Of a stretch of 64,000 nucleotides of DNA, positions 43,260 through 54,248 are shown one piece after another (position 1 is the first letter of the stretch; each line of letters opens with the position of its first letter). The notes below the pieces were generated by a model. That model was given only the letters and a program-made list of their open reading frames with translations. It searched no databases and was not told where the DNA came from. Origin of the DNA: Nitrososphaerota archaeon (lineage in GTDB: Archaea; Thermoproteota; Nitrososphaeria; Nitrososphaerales; Nitrosopumilaceae). The stretch covers positions 1-64,000 of the forward strand of contig JABDBR010000002.1 in the NCBI GenBank assembly GCA_013288545.1. Reading direction: 5' to 3'. The position numbers were made by a program, and so were the translations under genes.

Positions 43260-44368
43260 TAACTCCCGTTAAAACTATCTTTTAGTTCTTCAAGTAATTT
43301 ACGTTGGTGTTTGTCTACCTTAGTTGGTATATTGATAACAAGTCTAACATACTCATCTCCTCTACCTCTTCCGCTCTGTCGAGGGAGTCCTTTTCCTTTT
43401 AGTTTAACTATGGTATTTGGTTGACTTCCTGATTCTACTTCAAGTTTTTCTTGTCCCTCTAGTGTTTCAACTAGAATATTTTTTCCTAATGCTGCATCAA
43501 TCATAGAAATATTCACATCATAGAAAACATCAGCACCATCTCTCTTGAATCTATCATGTGGTTTTACTCTAATTCTAACGATCAGATCACCATTTGCTCC
43601 ATTTTGAATGGATTCTCCCTCATCTGGAATTCTATATTCTCCATCTTCTACTCCAGGCGGAATTTCAAATGAAAATTTCTTTGTCGCCTTTTGTTTTCCA
43701 ACTCCCTTGCATTTTGAACATGGTCTTTCTATGATCTTACCTTGACCTCTACAGGTATTACATGGTTGTACAGTTACAAATGTAGAAAATCCACTGCTAC
43801 GTGATGTCCTGACTTGACCGTGTCCATTACATACAGAACATGTTCTCATAGATGTACCAGGAGTACAGCCTGATCCGTTACAGGCATCACAATTTATTAG
43901 TCTAGGCAGGTCAATTTCTTCTTTTTTTCCCTTGAAGGCTTCTTCCAATGTCAATGTAGTTTCATACATAAGATCAGAACCCCTTGATCTTCCTGATCCT
44001 CCAAAATCAAATCCTCCGAATCGAAATCCTCCACCACCTCTACCAAAGATAGATTCGAAAATAGAATCAAAACCACCTCCTCCAAAAATATCTTCAAAGT
44101 TGGCTCGTGAGCCCTGAAATATATCATCAGTACTATATTTTCCATCAACGCCTGCGTGGCCATACGTATCATAGATTTTACGTTTTTCCGAGTCAGATAA
44201 TACCGCATAGGCTTCCGAAATCTCCTTAAAATGTTCGGCTGCATCTGGTGACTTGTTTTTATCAGGATGAAATTTCAGAGCAAGTTTTCGATATTGTAAT
44301 TTTATTTCATCTTGTGCAGATGCCTTTGAGACCCCCAAAACCTCATAATAATCACGTTTAGCACTCAT
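43259..44368 (-). CDS. dnaJ: Chaperone DnaJ
   Basis: DnaJ stimulates DnaK and delivers substrate. The 369-residue protein has the J domain with HPD in [14 protein letters not shown], a Gly/Phe region ([16 protein letters not shown]) and a zinc module with four CxxCxGxG-like repeats ([32 protein letters not shown]), then the substrate-binding domain ([12 protein letters not shown]). Start ATG at 44368. It is the third gene of grpE-dnaK-dnaJ. Confidence 0.97.
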   Translation of the reverse strand: MSAKRDYYEVLGVSKASAQDEIKLQYRKLALKFHPDKNKSPDAAEHFKEISEAYAVLSDSEKRKIYDTYGHAGVDGKYSTDDIFQGSRANFEDIFGGGGFDSIFESIFGRGGGGFRFGGFDFGGSGRSRGSDLMYETTLTLEEAFKGKKEEIDLPRLINCDACNGSGCTPGTSMRTCSVCNGHGQVRTSRSSGFSTFVTVQPCNTCRGQGKIIERPCSKCKGVGKQKATKKFSFEIPPGVEDGEYRIPDEGESIQNGANGDLIVRIRVKPHDRFKRDGADVFYDVNISMIDAALGKNILVETLEGQEKLEVESGSQPNTIVKLKGKGLPRQSGRGRGDEYVRLVINIPTKVDKHQRKLLEELKDSFNGS

Positions 44369-44402
44369 AATAATTCAATTAGATTATTCCCTTGTATAAA
44401 GA

Positions 44403-46256
44403 TCAGTTCGGTGAATTGCTTGCATCTTGTCCAGTGGCACTAGGCCCACTTTGTCCGGTTGCCTCGGGTCCACCTTGTCCAGTTGCTCCAGGTGGAGGTG
44501 TAGCGTTTTTGTAAAGTTCTGTGCTAATATCGTTTATCAGTTTTGTTAACAGATCAAGTTTTGGTTTTATCTCTTCAATTCCTTTATCAAGAACATCTTT
44601 TAGCTCTTTCATTGCGTTGCTTACTTGAACGCCTTGTTCTTGTGATATCTTGTCCTTTTGTTCACTGATCAGCCTTTCTGCTGCATAGATAGATTGTTGT
44701 GCTTCATTTTTGATCAAAACTTCTTCTTTTTTCTTTTTGTCCTGTTCAGCGAAAAGTTCAGCATCCTTTGTCATCTTTTCTATATCAGATTTGGCAAGTT
44801 TTGTACTTGCAGTAATAGTTATTTTTGCTTCTTTTTGTGTTGCTAGATCTTTTGCTGCCACATTTAGTATACCGTTTGCATCAATATCGAACTTGACTTC
44901 AATTTGTGGAATACCTCTTGGTGCAGGAAGGATTCCTGATAGATTAAAGCTTCCAAGGGATACATTATCTGCAGCCATTGGTCTTTCTCCTTGCACTACA
45001 TGTATGGTTACAGCAGTTTGATTATCTGCTGCAGTTGTGAAAACTTTACTCTTAGAAGTAGGAATTGTGGTATTTCTGTCAATTATGGGTTCTCGTAATC
45101 CCCCAAGTACTTCTAAACCAAGAGTAAGAGGAGTTACATCTAAGAGCACAATATCGCTTGTAACTTCGCCACCAATGATTCCTGCTTGAACAGCTGCTCC
45201 CAACGCAACTGCTTCCATTGGATCTATTCCTGCTTCAGGTTCTTTTCCCATCAAATTAGCTACAAATTTTTTGACTAGAGGAATTCGAGTAGGACCTCCA
45301 ACTAGAATGATTTTACTAATATCAGCAGGAGTAAGCTTTGCATCTTCCATAGATTTTGTAACAGAAGGTCTGCATCTTTCCACTATGGGGTTTATGAGTT
45401 CCTCAAATTTTGCTCTAGTTATTTTTAATTCAAGATTTTTTGGCCCCGAAGATTGGTCATATGATATGAATGGTAGGTTGATATCGGTTTCAAATATTGA
45501 AGAGAGTTCGATCTTTGCTTTTTCAGCAGCTTCTCTTACTCGTACCATAGCTGCATTATCTTTAGAAATATCAACGCCAGATGTTTTTCTGAAACTGTCA
45601 ACAACATAATCAATCAGAACTTTATCCATGTCTGTACCACCAAGCTGTGTGTCTCCAGAAGTGCTCATAACTTCAAAAACACCACCACCCATTTCCATTA
45701 TAGTTACATCTAGTGTACCTCCACCCAAATCAAACACCATGATTTTCATATCTTGTTTTAGTTTGTCTAAACCAAAGGCAAGTGCAGCAGCAGTAGGCTC
45801 ATTTATTATTCGTACAACATCAAGACCTGCAATCTGTCCAGCGTCTTTGGTTGCTTGTCTTTGATTATCATTGAAATAGGCAGGTACTGTGATTACTGCT
45901 TTTTCTACCTTCTCGCCAATAAATGCCTCAGCATCTCGTTTTATCTTTTGTAAGATAAATGCAGAGATTTGTTGAGGTTTGTACTCTTTATCATAGATTT
46001 TAAAAAAGTGATCTGTTCCCATCTTTCTCTTTGCCGCTACTACTGTACCCTCAGGATTAGTTACCGCCTGTCTCCTAGCTGGTTCACCAACTATGAGTTG
46101 ACCATCTTTTGTGAGTCCAACAACAGAAGGAAACGCTTTTCCTCCTACTGTAGTTCCCTCAGATGCAGGAATAAGAGTAGGTTTTCCGCCCAGCATAACA
46201 GCAGCAGCAGAATTACTAGTTCCCAAATCAATACCGATAATTTTAGCCATTTGCAT
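44403..46256 (-). CDS. dnaK: Chaperone DnaK (Hsp70)
   Basis: The 617-residue protein is a bacterial-type Hsp70. It has the ATPase start [17 protein letters not shown], phosphate loop [14 protein letters not shown], adenosine motif [11 protein letters not shown], linker ASVLLD-like [14 protein letters not shown] and a substrate domain. The final part is a Gly/Pro/Thr-rich tail ([15 protein letters not shown]). A GTG or ATG may start it; [12 protein letters not shown] suggests the second ATG. Overlaps the 3' end of grpE by 14 bases. In archaea the Hsp70 operon is thought to be of bacterial origin. Confidence 0.97.
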   Translation of the reverse strand: MQMAKIIGIDLGTSNSAAAVMLGGKPTLIPASEGTTVGGKAFPSVVGLTKDGQLIVGEPARRQAVTNPEGTVVAAKRKMGTDHFFKIYDKEYKPQQISAFILQKIKRDAEAFIGEKVEKAVITVPAYFNDNQRQATKDAGQIAGLDVVRIINEPTAAALAFGLDKLKQDMKIMVFDLGGGTLDVTIMEMGGGVFEVMSTSGDTQLGGTDMDKVLIDYVVDSFRKTSGVDISKDNAAMVRVREAAEKAKIELSSIFETDINLPFISYDQSSGPKNLELKITRAKFEELINPIVERCRPSVTKSMEDAKLTPADISKIILVGGPTRIPLVKKFVANLMGKEPEAGIDPMEAVALGAAVQAGIIGGEVTSDIVLLDVTPLTLGLEVLGGLREPIIDRNTTIPTSKSKVFTTAADNQTAVTIHVVQGERPMAADNVSLGSFNLSGILPAPRGIPQIEVKFDIDANGILNVAAKDLATQKEAKITITASTKLAKSDIEKMTKDAELFAEQDKKKKEEVLIKNEAQQSIYAAERLISEQKDKISQEQGVQVSNAMKELKDVLDKGIEEIKPKLDLLTKLINDISTELYKNATPPPGATGQGGPEATGQSGPSATGQDASNSPN

Positions 46257-46821
46257 TCATCTCTTTGATATCTCTCTTAGATATTTCCACTAAGCTTGGT
46301 CTAATAACTCTGTCCTTCAAAATATATCCTTTACGAAGTTCTGTAGTAATTGTGTCATCATCCAACGTTGAATCTTCTTTTACATATATTGCTTCATGCA
46401 ATTTAGGGTCAAAGATCTCACCAACTGCTTCAATAGGTTTCACTCCAAATTCTATTAGAAATGTATCCATATTTTTTAAAATAGCATCCAGACCCTTGGT
46501 ATTTGTATCTTGTTTTGACAAAGCATCTCTTGCACGGATAAAATCATCATATATTCCAAGGAATTTTAGAATAATTCCATCTGTGATTGAGTTTACACGA
46601 TTCTGAATATCAATTTCTGATCTTTTTTTGAGATTTTCAAAATCTGCAAGTAAGTATTGAATTTTTTTTTCATAGGAGGAGACTTTATCTTTTTCTTGTT
46701 CTAACTGAATTTCCATTGTCTCAACAAGTTTCTGTTCAGATTTCATTTCATCATCAGTTTTGTTATGATGCTCTTGAGTTTCTGCCAAATCATTTTGAGG
46801 TACGTCATGCATGTCAGACAA
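46243..46821 (-). CDS. grpE: Nucleotide exchange factor GrpE
   Basis: The 192-residue protein has the long amino-terminal helix (about 30-95, coiled coil), [19 protein letters not shown] and the beta domain [20 protein letters not shown]. It exchanges ADP for ATP on DnaK. It is the first gene of the chaperone operon; about 30 bases separate it from the next gene upstream. Confidence 0.95.
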   Translation of the reverse strand: MSDMHDVPQNDLAETQEHHNKTDDEMKSEQKLVETMEIQLEQEKDKVSSYEKKIQYLLADFENLKKRSEIDIQNRVNSITDGIILKFLGIYDDFIRARDALSKQDTNTKGLDAILKNMDTFLIEFGVKPIEAVGEIFDPKLHEAIYVKEDSTLDDDTITTELRKGYILKDRVIRPSLVEISKRDIKEMNANG

Positions 46822-46851
46822 TTCTATATTATTTTTAAAACATTACCCTTA

Positions 46852-47985
46852 TTATAATATCTCACAAAGAGGATTCGTTTTAATTACAATAACATCAGAA
46901 TCTTTTCCATTTTTGGTTATTTTATCATAATCAAATTTTGAACATGCTACTATGATGGTTGTTTTGTCGCTATGAAAAATATCTAATTCAGGTCCTTGAT
47001 GTATCTCAACATCACCTATGTAATCACGTAATTTTGTGACAAGAGAATTTAGCATATCCACTTTATCCCCTCTCATTTCATATGAATCCTGAGTCCACAC
47101 TAAAACTACCTTTGTTCTGCTTGCCTTTAGTTCATTTTTCTTTAATGTAGAACGAATTTCGTCAATTAATCTCTTAACATAACCCTCAATTCCCTTTATG
47201 CTGCCATTTACTAGATACATCATGGTACCTGCCCCTTCCACAGACGTACCAAGTGATCGTAAATCATAGAGTCCATTTGTCATGTCATCAAGAAATAGAT
47301 CATTGTATTCGGTCAGAACTAGATCATTTCTTGTCTGCAAGTCTTGTGCAAACTTGGAAACTTCTAGAACACTAGATAAACTTGCAAATTGAGTTAGAAT
47401 TTTAATTGCATGTAAAATTTCAGCTGAAGATATAGATACAAACTTTTTTCCTTTTTTATCAGATTCTAACAATTTGGAAAGCTTGTCATCATCTTTTACA
47501 TTAAATGAACCAATAATTTCTGGAGTGTTATTTTTTGAAAGTGGATAATAAAAATATGATATACTTTTACCCATCTCAAGACCGGAAACATGTTCAAGTA
47601 GAGAAATGGTTTCATTATTTCCACCGATGCCGGTTGGAAGATTGTAAATTACCGATCCACCTTTCTTTATCGATGATGTGGCATCTTTGAACTTTGAATG
47701 AATTTCCATTTTAGCTTCTTGGCCTGTCTTTCTTATACGTGGAGCAAAGAAAAGATACTCGGCATGAGATATTGCAACATCTATTGGTTCAACACCCAAA
47801 AGTGGTTCATCTTCTTTTAATGACGTCACATTAGGGTATGTCTTGGCAATCTCTGCTTTGAGAGAAATTGCCATATGTGCAGATTCATCAACAATGAAGA
47901 CATCAGCTCCTTTTATTGCCATTTGGCAAGCAATCGAATATCCTTCCGTACTTAAGCCATAAACAACAATTTTTGTTGCAACCAA
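46852..47985 (-). CDS. Rossmann-fold dehydrogenase-like protein
   Basis: The 377-residue protein has an amino-terminal NAD(P)-binding signature (TKIVVYGLSTEGYSIACQMA, then ADVFIVDES), then EYLFFAPRIRKTG and a helical middle. It resembles the UDP-sugar dehydrogenase or hydroxyisobutyrate dehydrogenase superfamily but I cannot name the substrate. It is directly upstream of grpE on the same strand and is divergent from the DUF354 gene. Confidence 0.7.
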   Translation of the reverse strand: MVATKIVVYGLSTEGYSIACQMAIKGADVFIVDESAHMAISLKAEIAKTYPNVTSLKEDEPLLGVEPIDVAISHAEYLFFAPRIRKTGQEAKMEIHSKFKDATSSIKKGGSVIYNLPTGIGGNNETISLLEHVSGLEMGKSISYFYYPLSKNNTPEIIGSFNVKDDDKLSKLLESDKKGKKFVSISSAEILHAIKILTQFASLSSVLEVSKFAQDLQTRNDLVLTEYNDLFLDDMTNGLYDLRSLGTSVEGAGTMMYLVNGSIKGIEGYVKRLIDEIRSTLKKNELKASRTKVVLVWTQDSYEMRGDKVDMLNSLVTKLRDYIGDVEIHQGPELDIFHSDKTTIIVACSKFDYDKITKNGKDSDVIVIKTNPLCEIL

Positions 47986-48050
47986 ACCATCCGGACTATG
48001 AGTACGGGCTAAGAAAAACTTTTTCCACCCTCAGATTATATCAAAAATGT

Positions 48051-49073
48051 TTGAAAATCTGGTTTGACATTCTGACGCCTAAACAACTGCTTTTCTTTGC
48101 TCCAATGGTAAGCAAATTGAGTAAAAATCACAAAATACTATGTACTTCAAGAAATTATCGTGAAGTTGTTGAATTATCCAAGATAAAAAACATAAATCTC
48201 AGATTAATTGGAAAACACGGAGGTTCTACCAAAGAGGGAAAACTTCACTCAGGCATACAAAGAATGAATCACCTCTTGGATGAGATAGTAAAGTTTGCTC
48301 CGGATTTGACCGTTAGTTTCTGTTCTCCAGAGGCTTCACGAATTTCATATGGAATAGGCATTAAGCACATAGCATTTTCAGACTCTCCCCATGCAGAGGC
48401 AGTAATGAGACTTTCAGTTCCGTTAGTACAAAAACTTCTCATTCCCTGGGTCATACCCAAGAATGAGTTTGTCAAATATGGAATTTCAAAAAAGAATATC
48501 ATTCATTACAAAGCTATTGATGCTTCTGTAATAGTAAAAGAAAAATCAAGAATTGAAAGAATAGATGTTGATAGAAGCAAGAAGACAATTGTAATTAGGC
48601 CAGAAGAGTCAGAAGCTGCATATATTTTAGGAAAGACTGAAAGCGATAACATAATTTATGAAACAAGTAAGGAAGACAAGTCTTACAACATCATAGTATT
48701 GGCAAGATACGCTTTGCAAAAAAATAGACTCAAAGAGAAATTTGGTAAAAAAGTCATTGTTATGGATAAAGTTGTAGATGGAAAATCGCTTCTTAACATC
48801 ACAGATCTTTTCATTGGTTCAGGAGGTACCATGACTGCAGAATCTGCATTAATGGGAATTCCAACTATATCATATGACGCAGCACCAAACTATATTGAGA
48901 AATATCTTGTACGCATAGGACTTGTAAAGAGAGAGACAAATCCAAAGAAAATTTCTATCTTGATCAAAAAAATGTTAAATGAGAACAAAGCGAATAGAAA
49001 AAAAGCAAAGACAATTCTAAATTCAATGGAAGATCCATACATAAAGTTAGTTGAAGTGATAAAGAAAATATAG
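48051..49073 (+). CDS. DUF354 protein (glycosyltransferase-like)
   Basis: I place the start at TTG 48051 because MKIWFDILTPKQLLFF is the typical DUF354 beginning; the longer frame from 47916 would overlap the divergent gene. The 340 residues include FCSPEASRISYGIGIKHIAFSD-like segments and SGGTMTAESALMGIPTISYD, the pattern of a GT-B-fold UDP-sugar epimerase or glycosyltransferase domain. It may act in cell-surface glycan synthesis. The stop is 17 bases from the convergent MoaD-E1 gene. Confidence 0.8.
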   Translation: MKIWFDILTPKQLLFFAPMVSKLSKNHKILCTSRNYREVVELSKIKNINLRLIGKHGGSTKEGKLHSGIQRMNHLLDEIVKFAPDLTVSFCSPEASRISYGIGIKHIAFSDSPHAEAVMRLSVPLVQKLLIPWVIPKNEFVKYGISKKNIIHYKAIDASVIVKEKSRIERIDVDRSKKTIVIRPEESEAAYILGKTESDNIIYETSKEDKSYNIIVLARYALQKNRLKEKFGKKVIVMDKVVDGKSLLNITDLFIGSGGTMTAESALMGIPTISYDAAPNYIEKYLVRIGLVKRETNPKKISILIKKMLNENKANRKKAKTILNSMEDPYIKLVEVIKKI

Positions 49074-49090
49074 ATTTCAGAAAAAATTGT

Positions 49091-50407
49091 TTATGCGTTA
49101 ACTAATTTTTTATATAGTGCAATAGCAGATGTTTCATCTTTTTCGCCTACAATCACAGCTGAGCCACGTTTCAGGAAACTAACGTAGATATCATTAGAAG
49201 AAATTGATAACCCAAGCTCACCTTGATTTTGCACTTTGAAACCTTTCTCCGATGCCATGTTAGTTATCTTTGGAACATCAATCTCAATCATTGTTGTAGG
49301 AGTAATAGAAAAGGTACGCTTCCCCCTATTGCGTCCACATAGTTCTTCTATGATAAGTTCTTGAGTTGGTAATTCCTCACGCTTACCTGAACCACATTCT
49401 GGACATTCATCGACCTTGCTGAAAATTGTTGTATTGAAATCTAGATTATCAAGATCAATGTAGAGTAACTTATTTGCCAAAGTTGGAGTTCTTCCTATGA
49501 GGACTTTCACTGCTTCTGCAACCTCAATTCCTCCAACAATAGAGAGTATTGACGGATGAACTCCTTCGGTACTACATGTGGGCATTGAATTTTCATCCAG
49601 TGATGGAAATATGCAATGATAACATGCGGTTTGATGTGGCAGTATTGTGAATACTTGTCCTGAAACTCCCACTGCTGCTCCTGTCACAAATGGAATATTT
49701 TTTTTGATGCAAGCTTTGTTAAGAGAATATCTAGCGTTAACACTATCAAGTGCATCAATTACAACATCACATCCTTCTACTACATCTAATGCAGTATAGT
49801 CATTTACAGAAACAGGTAATGCCTCAATTATTACGTCAGAGTTCATTTTTTTTAGTTTTCTTGCTGCGACTTCAACTTTGACTTGGCCAACATCAGATTC
49901 ATCAAACATTGTTTGTCTATGCAGATTTGACAATTCTATTACATCCCTATCAACAATTCTTATTGTGCCTATTCCCATAGCAACCAATCGTGTTACTATA
50001 GGATTACCGAGTCCGCCTACTCCAACAACACATGCTTTTGACTTTTTCAGCTTGAGCTGACCTTCATAGCCAATTTCTTCCAACATCACTTGTCTTGAAT
50101 ATTTTTCAAGGTCTCTACTTGAAAGCTCAGAGCCACCTGCTACTGCTGGCAACACGTAAATCTCATCCCCGTCTTTTAGTGTAGTTTCCATACCTCCAGA
50201 AAATCGCATATTTTTTCCATTTACGTATATGTTGATAAGTGATCTAGGAGAACCATCAGGATTAAGAACTCGTCTTTTGAATTCATCACCTAGTTGTTCT
50301 GTAATTTTAGCAAACGCTTCAGAAAGGGTAGATGCTACCAAGTCTACTTTTTTTTCTCCGCCACCTTTGTTTAACACAGAAGGAATTGTAAATTTGATAT
50401 TTGCCAT
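49091..50407 (-). CDS. MoaD/SAMP-like Ubl fused to E1-like adenylyltransferase
   Basis: The 438-residue protein joins a beta-grasp sulfur carrier to its activating enzyme. Residues 1-92 look like MoaD/SAMP (INIYVNGKNMRFSGGMETTL, then DGDEIYVLPAVAGG) and end in Gly91-Gly92, but the chain continues instead of stopping. Residues 95-345 are a MoeB/ThiF E1: VGVGGLGNPIVTRLV, VDRDVIELSNLHRQ, zinc pairs CYHC (262-265) and CPEC (335-338), and the thioester cysteine in PTCSTEGV (Cys278). A third domain of about 90 residues follows. It would supply sulfur for molybdopterin, thiamine or tRNA thiolation. It lies 1 base from thrC. Confidence 0.88.
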   Translation of the reverse strand: MANIKFTIPSVLNKGGGEKKVDLVASTLSEAFAKITEQLGDEFKRRVLNPDGSPRSLINIYVNGKNMRFSGGMETTLKDGDEIYVLPAVAGGSELSSRDLEKYSRQVMLEEIGYEGQLKLKKSKACVVGVGGLGNPIVTRLVAMGIGTIRIVDRDVIELSNLHRQTMFDESDVGQVKVEVAARKLKKMNSDVIIEALPVSVNDYTALDVVEGCDVVIDALDSVNARYSLNKACIKKNIPFVTGAAVGVSGQVFTILPHQTACYHCIFPSLDENSMPTCSTEGVHPSILSIVGGIEVAEAVKVLIGRTPTLANKLLYIDLDNLDFNTTIFSKVDECPECGSGKREELPTQELIIEELCGRNRGKRTFSITPTTMIEIDVPKITNMASEKGFKVQNQGELGLSISSNDIYVSFLKRGSAVIVGEKDETSAIALYKKLVNA

Positions 50408-51625
50408 TTATCTCACCAATGCCAAGATTTTACCAACATCAGCCTGCATTACTTGGGGCTTTGGGAGTACTTCCATCATAACTTCTGTTGTCTTTAGTCC
50501 ATTACCAGTAACATAACATACAGTAAGATCATTCTTGTCAATTTTTCCTTCATCTACCATTTTCTTCAATACGGCTACAGCAACACCACCTGCTGGCTCT
50601 GTAAATATACCCTCAGTTTTGGCTAGTAACAATATAGCATCCAAAATTTCCTTGTTGTTTGATTCTTCAGCAAAACCATTGTATTGTTTTAGACGTCGCA
50701 ATACATACTGGCCATCACCAGGATCACCTATCGCTAAACTTTTAGCTATTGTATCTGGTATTTCCACAGGAGTTACTTCTGAAAGATTTTTCTTAAAAGC
50801 ATCAACAATTGGCGCACATCCATGAGGCTGAGCTGCAATCATGTGCATGTTAGAGACTTTATTGATTAGTGAAACATGTTCCAACTCTTCAAATCCCTTA
50901 CAAATAGCATTTAACATAGCTCCACTGCCAACTGGCACAATAAGTTGGTCTGGTACTTTCCATTCAAGTTGTTCTGCCACCTCATAAGCTAGTGTTTTGG
51001 ATCCCTCAACATAGTAAGAACGCATGTTTATGTTTACTATTCCTATTCCTTTGCTGTCACCTATCTGTGCAGCAATTCTATTTGCATCATCATATGTTCC
51101 ATCAACGGAAATAAAATTAGCACCATAAGAGAGAGCTTGTGTTATTTTTGCATGTTCAATGTCACTTGGTGCAAATATGTAACAAGGAAAGTCACCTTTT
51201 GCAGCATGAGCTGCAGTAGCTGATGCAAGATTACCTGTTGATGCGCATCCTACAGCAGATAAGCCAAATTCTTTTGCTTTTGACACAGCTACACCTGCAG
51301 GTCTGTCTTTAAATGAAAATGTGGGATTTACAGAATCATTTTTTACATATAGATTATTCAGGCCTAGTGCTTTACCTAATTTTTCTGCTTTAATCAACGG
51401 AGTCATTCCAGCGCCTATACTAACTATATTGGATTTTGATTCAATTGGTAAAAGTTCATGATATCGCCAATAGGTGTGTTCTCTATTTGAGAAAGTATTC
51501 TTGTTTACAGATGGAAAATCATAACATACATCAAGAGGACCAAAACATTCTTCACAAATATACTTGAATGTGGGCGCATATTCTTTCTTGCACTCCCTAC
51601 ATTGTAGAAACTTTATTTTTCCCAA
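50408..51625 (-). CDS. thrC: Threonine synthase
   Basis: The 405-residue protein is a PLP enzyme that turns O-phosphohomoserine into threonine. The zinc ribbon CRECKKEY...CEECFGP starts it, as in archaeal ThrC; the PLP lysine is in SFKDRPAGVA, and the Gly-rich loop is GSGAMLNAI. The end (PAGGVAVAVLKKMV) is typical. It is coupled to the MoaD-E1 gene, perhaps by chance of operon. A palindrome lies in its upstream region. Confidence 0.96.
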   Translation of the reverse strand: MGKIKFLQCRECKKEYAPTFKYICEECFGPLDVCYDFPSVNKNTFSNREHTYWRYHELLPIESKSNIVSIGAGMTPLIKAEKLGKALGLNNLYVKNDSVNPTFSFKDRPAGVAVSKAKEFGLSAVGCASTGNLASATAAHAAKGDFPCYIFAPSDIEHAKITQALSYGANFISVDGTYDDANRIAAQIGDSKGIGIVNINMRSYYVEGSKTLAYEVAEQLEWKVPDQLIVPVGSGAMLNAICKGFEELEHVSLINKVSNMHMIAAQPHGCAPIVDAFKKNLSEVTPVEIPDTIAKSLAIGDPGDGQYVLRRLKQYNGFAEESNNKEILDAILLLAKTEGIFTEPAGGVAVAVLKKMVDEGKIDKNDLTVCYVTGNGLKTTEVMMEVLPKPQVMQADVGKILALVR

Positions 51626-51673
51626 GACAATTCTGACTTTACAAAATAGTACATAAAAAATCCTAATATGAAT

Positions 51674-51713
51674 TTAAGTGACACTTAATTTATAAACCAA
51701 TAAGATTAAGTGA
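51674..51713. promoter_or_regulatory. TTAAGTG-A-CACTTAA palindrome and half site
   Basis: A perfect 15-bp palindrome (51674-51688) and a nearby direct half site TTAAGTGA (51706-51713) lie about 50-85 bases upstream of thrC, in the 234-base divergent region shared with the 51.86 kb gene. They could be a regulator binding site for amino-acid control; this is inference. Confidence 0.4.
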
Positions 51714-51859
51714 AAATTAATATAAATTCAGTGATAATTTTAAAAAAGATCTATTAGTAGAAGAGGTCACAACTTGGAAATTTCGTAAATTAAGAGATTT
51801 TATGAATTTTTTACAATTAGAAGAAATATTAATGATAGCATCAAAATGAAACTCGAAAA

Positions 51860-52363
51860 TTGAAAATAAAAGAGAGATCAAAAAAGAAGAAACATACAGG
51901 AAAAATAATCGGATTAATCATAATAGCAGGCATAGTTGCAGCTGCAGCTTATTCGTATTATCATCAAAAAGAATTAGAATCACAACAATGGAAATGGGTT
52001 ATTTCAGGCCCATTTTCAATTAATAAAAATCAGTACAAACTTGGAGAGAATATTTTCATGATAGTAAGCGGGTTACAACCAACAGAAGTAGGAGAAATTG
52101 ACATCGTAGATCCAAAGGGAGATACTTTTAGCAAAATACCATTTAATGGAACTATGAAATCTAGCTTTAAACAGTTCTTCAAACCTGATACCGAGAGAAA
52201 ACTAGCATTATGTAATGCTACAGATCTTGTAGGTCATTGGAATATAGTATTCAAAGGAGTTCCTTACAAATCCATACCATTTGAAATCATAAACGAGTAT
52301 ATTCCAGGAGAAGAAAGGGGTTCAGGCTTGGCACCTGTACCTAAAGGATTAGATCCGTGCTAG
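51860..52363 (+). CDS. Membrane-anchored hypothetical protein, 167 residues
   Basis: After a Lys-rich start (KIKERSKKKKHTGK) one transmembrane segment (IIGLIIIAGIVAAAAYSYY) anchors the protein; the rest should lie outside, with an Ig-like beta pattern (YKLGENIFMIVSGLQPTE). A single Cys pair (Cys in LALCNATD and at the end) may form a disulfide. The function is unknown; thaumarchaea have many such small surface proteins. The start is TTG at 51860. It is convergent with hisI with two bases between the stops. Confidence 0.7.
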   Translation: MKIKERSKKKKHTGKIIGLIIIAGIVAAAAYSYYHQKELESQQWKWVISGPFSINKNQYKLGENIFMIVSGLQPTEVGEIDIVDPKGDTFSKIPFNGTMKSSFKQFFKPDTERKLALCNATDLVGHWNIVFKGVPYKSIPFEIINEYIPGEERGSGLAPVPKGLDPC

Positions 52364-52365
52364 AG

Positions 52366-52695
52366 TTATTTTTCTAGAACATTGTGGAAGCACATTCTTT
52401 CTCCAGTATGACATGCAGGTCCGCTTGGTTCAACTAGATATACAACTGCATCAGAATCACAATCTATCAAGATTTTCTTAACCTTTTGTACATTACCAGA
52501 CTCTTCTCCTTTCATCCATAATTTGTTTCGTGATCTACTCCAAAACCATGAGTTACCAGTTTTTTGTGTGAGTTCAAGAGATTCTTTATTTGCATATGCA
52601 AGAGTTAGAACTTCTTTAGAGTGAATATCCTGAACAATTACGGGTACAAGACCATCACTTTTCGCAAAATCAATATCTTCTATCTTTTTATTCAT
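52366..52695 (-). CDS. hisI: Phosphoribosyl-AMP cyclohydrolase
   Basis: HisI opens the ring of phosphoribosyl-AMP, the third step of histidine synthesis. The 109-residue protein has [39 protein letters not shown] and TGERMCFH, with the metal-binding Asp-x-Asp-x-Asp and His. Only the cyclohydrolase is present; no HisE domain follows. It is the last gene of the operon, 36 bases from hisF. Confidence 0.95.
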   Translation of the reverse strand: MNKKIEDIDFAKSDGLVPVIVQDIHSKEVLTLAYANKESLELTQKTGNSWFWSRSRNKLWMKGEESGNVQKVKKILIDCDSDAVVYLVEPSGPACHTGERMCFHNVLEK

Positions 52696-52731
52696 TATAA
52701 CATCCTTTTACTTGAGAGCCCTATTTTTCTG

Positions 52732-53535
52732 TTATAGTCGAACGGGGACTCCGTTTTCTTTGAGATATTCTTTCACTCTATCCACAGAGTGAGTTTTATA
52801 ATGAAATATTGATGCAGCCAGTGCAGCATCCACATTAGTTTGTAAGAATACATCAAGCATATGTTTGGGTTTACCACATCCTCCTGATGCTACTACAGGT
52901 ATATTCACAGCATTCACTATTTCTTTGATTAGCTGGATATCGTACCCCTCCTTTGTCCCGTCCATATCTATGCTTGTCAATAGGATCTCACCTGCACCAC
53001 GTCTTTCAACTTCTTTTGCCCACTCTATGGCATCAAGATTTGTAGGAGTTTTTCCACCATAAATGTAAACTTCAAACCAAAACTTTTTTGAATCAGATGT
53101 AAAGATACGTCTATCTTCTTTTATTTCATAATTACGTCTTACATCCATAGCTATTACCACGCATTGTTTACCAAAGATTCCCATCAATTTTGTTATTATT
53201 TCTGGATTCTTTACGGCACCTGTGTTAATAGCAACCTTGTCAGCACCACTAAGAAGAATATCTCTTGCATCTTGCAAAGTCTTAACACCTCCACCTACAG
53301 TAAATGGGATATCAATAACTTGTGCAACTTTTTGAACAAGACTTTTGATTGTTTCCCTTTGTTGTTCAGAAGCTGTAATATCAAGAAAAACTAGCTCATC
53401 AGCTCCCTCTTGACTATATTTTTCTGCAAGTAAAACAGGATCTCCTGCATCTTTTATTGATTTAAAATGCATTCCCTTTACTACTCTTCCATTATCTACA
53501 TCAAGACATGGGATTACTCTCTTGGTTAAAGTCAT
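52732..53535 (-). CDS. hisF: Imidazole glycerol phosphate synthase, HisF
   Basis: HisF joins ammonia from HisH to the ribulosyl intermediate, giving imidazole glycerol phosphate and AICAR. The 267-residue barrel has [27 protein letters not shown] and the second phosphate site [12 protein letters not shown]. Its start overlaps the hisA stop by four bases. Length is standard. Confidence 0.97.
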   Translation of the reverse strand: MTLTKRVIPCLDVDNGRVVKGMHFKSIKDAGDPVLLAEKYSQEGADELVFLDITASEQQRETIKSLVQKVAQVIDIPFTVGGGVKTLQDARDILLSGADKVAINTGAVKNPEIITKLMGIFGKQCVVIAMDVRRNYEIKEDRRIFTSDSKKFWFEVYIYGGKTPTNLDAIEWAKEVERRGAGEILLTSIDMDGTKEGYDIQLIKEIVNAVNIPVVASGGCGKPKHMLDVFLQTNVDAALAASIFHYKTHSVDRVKEYLKENGVPVRL

Positions 53536-54248
53536 GCCAGAGTCTTAACCTCCTCTATTGATATTTTTCCATCATATAATGCCTTACCAAGAATCACACC
53601 AGCTGCACCACATTTTTTTACATTTACAATATCTTCTAGACTAGAGATTCCTCCGCTTGCAATTACATTTACATTTTTTATACTACATGATTTTTGTAAA
53701 GAATCAAGATCTGGGCCATGTAATGTTCCATCTCTTTCTACGGTAGTTATAAGAAACTGAGAATATCCAAGCCTTACAAAATTTTCAATTCCCTCGACAA
53801 GTTCTATGCCAGTACTTTCTTTCCATCCATTTATCACGATTTTGCCATTCATCTGATCTGTAGATATCACAATCCTTTCTTTTCCAAATTTCTGTGAGAC
53901 TTCTTCCAAGATTTTTTTATTTTTAAAAGCAATAGTTCCAAGAACCACTTTGGAAGAAAATTGTAATGCGTCTTCTATTATTTCCTTTGTGCGTAGTCCA
54001 CCAGCAGCCTCAACAGGTATAGAAACTGATTCTGCAATTTTTTTAATTATTTGAAGATTTGAGCCTGTTCCAAGCGTAGCATCCAAGTCTACCACATGAA
54101 GCATGTCTGCGCCTGCTTTTTCCCATTTTTTTGCCATTCCAATAGGATCAGAACTGTATACGGTCTTGTCTTTGGGATCTCCTTTTACTAGACGCACTAC
54201 TTTACTGTCCATGATATCAATAGCAGGAATTACTTTCACTTTTTGCAC
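53532..54248 (-). CDS. hisA: ProFAR isomerase HisA
   Basis: HisA opens the ribose of ProFAR by an Amadori-type rearrangement. The 238-residue barrel has [17 protein letters not shown] with catalytic Asp, [22 protein letters not shown] and [13 protein letters not shown] with the second Asp. Overlap of 13 bases with hisH and 4 with hisF shows tight coupling. Confidence 0.97.
   Translation of the reverse strand: MQKVKVIPAIDIMDSKVVRLVKGDPKDKTVYSSDPIGMAKKWEKAGADMLHVVDLDATLGTGSNLQIIKKIAESVSIPVEAAGGLRTKEIIEDALQFSSKVVLGTIAFKNKKILEEVSQKFGKERIVISTDQMNGKIVINGWKESTGIELVEGIENFVRLGYSQFLITTVERDGTLHGPDLDSLQKSCSIKNVNVIASGGISSLEDIVNVKKCGAAGVILGKALYDGKISIEEVKTLA

Noticed and set aside
47916-48050. Long amino-terminal extension of the DUF354 protein
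   Set aside because: It would overlap the divergent gene and is not like the family; MKIWFDILTPKQ at 48051 is the usual start.
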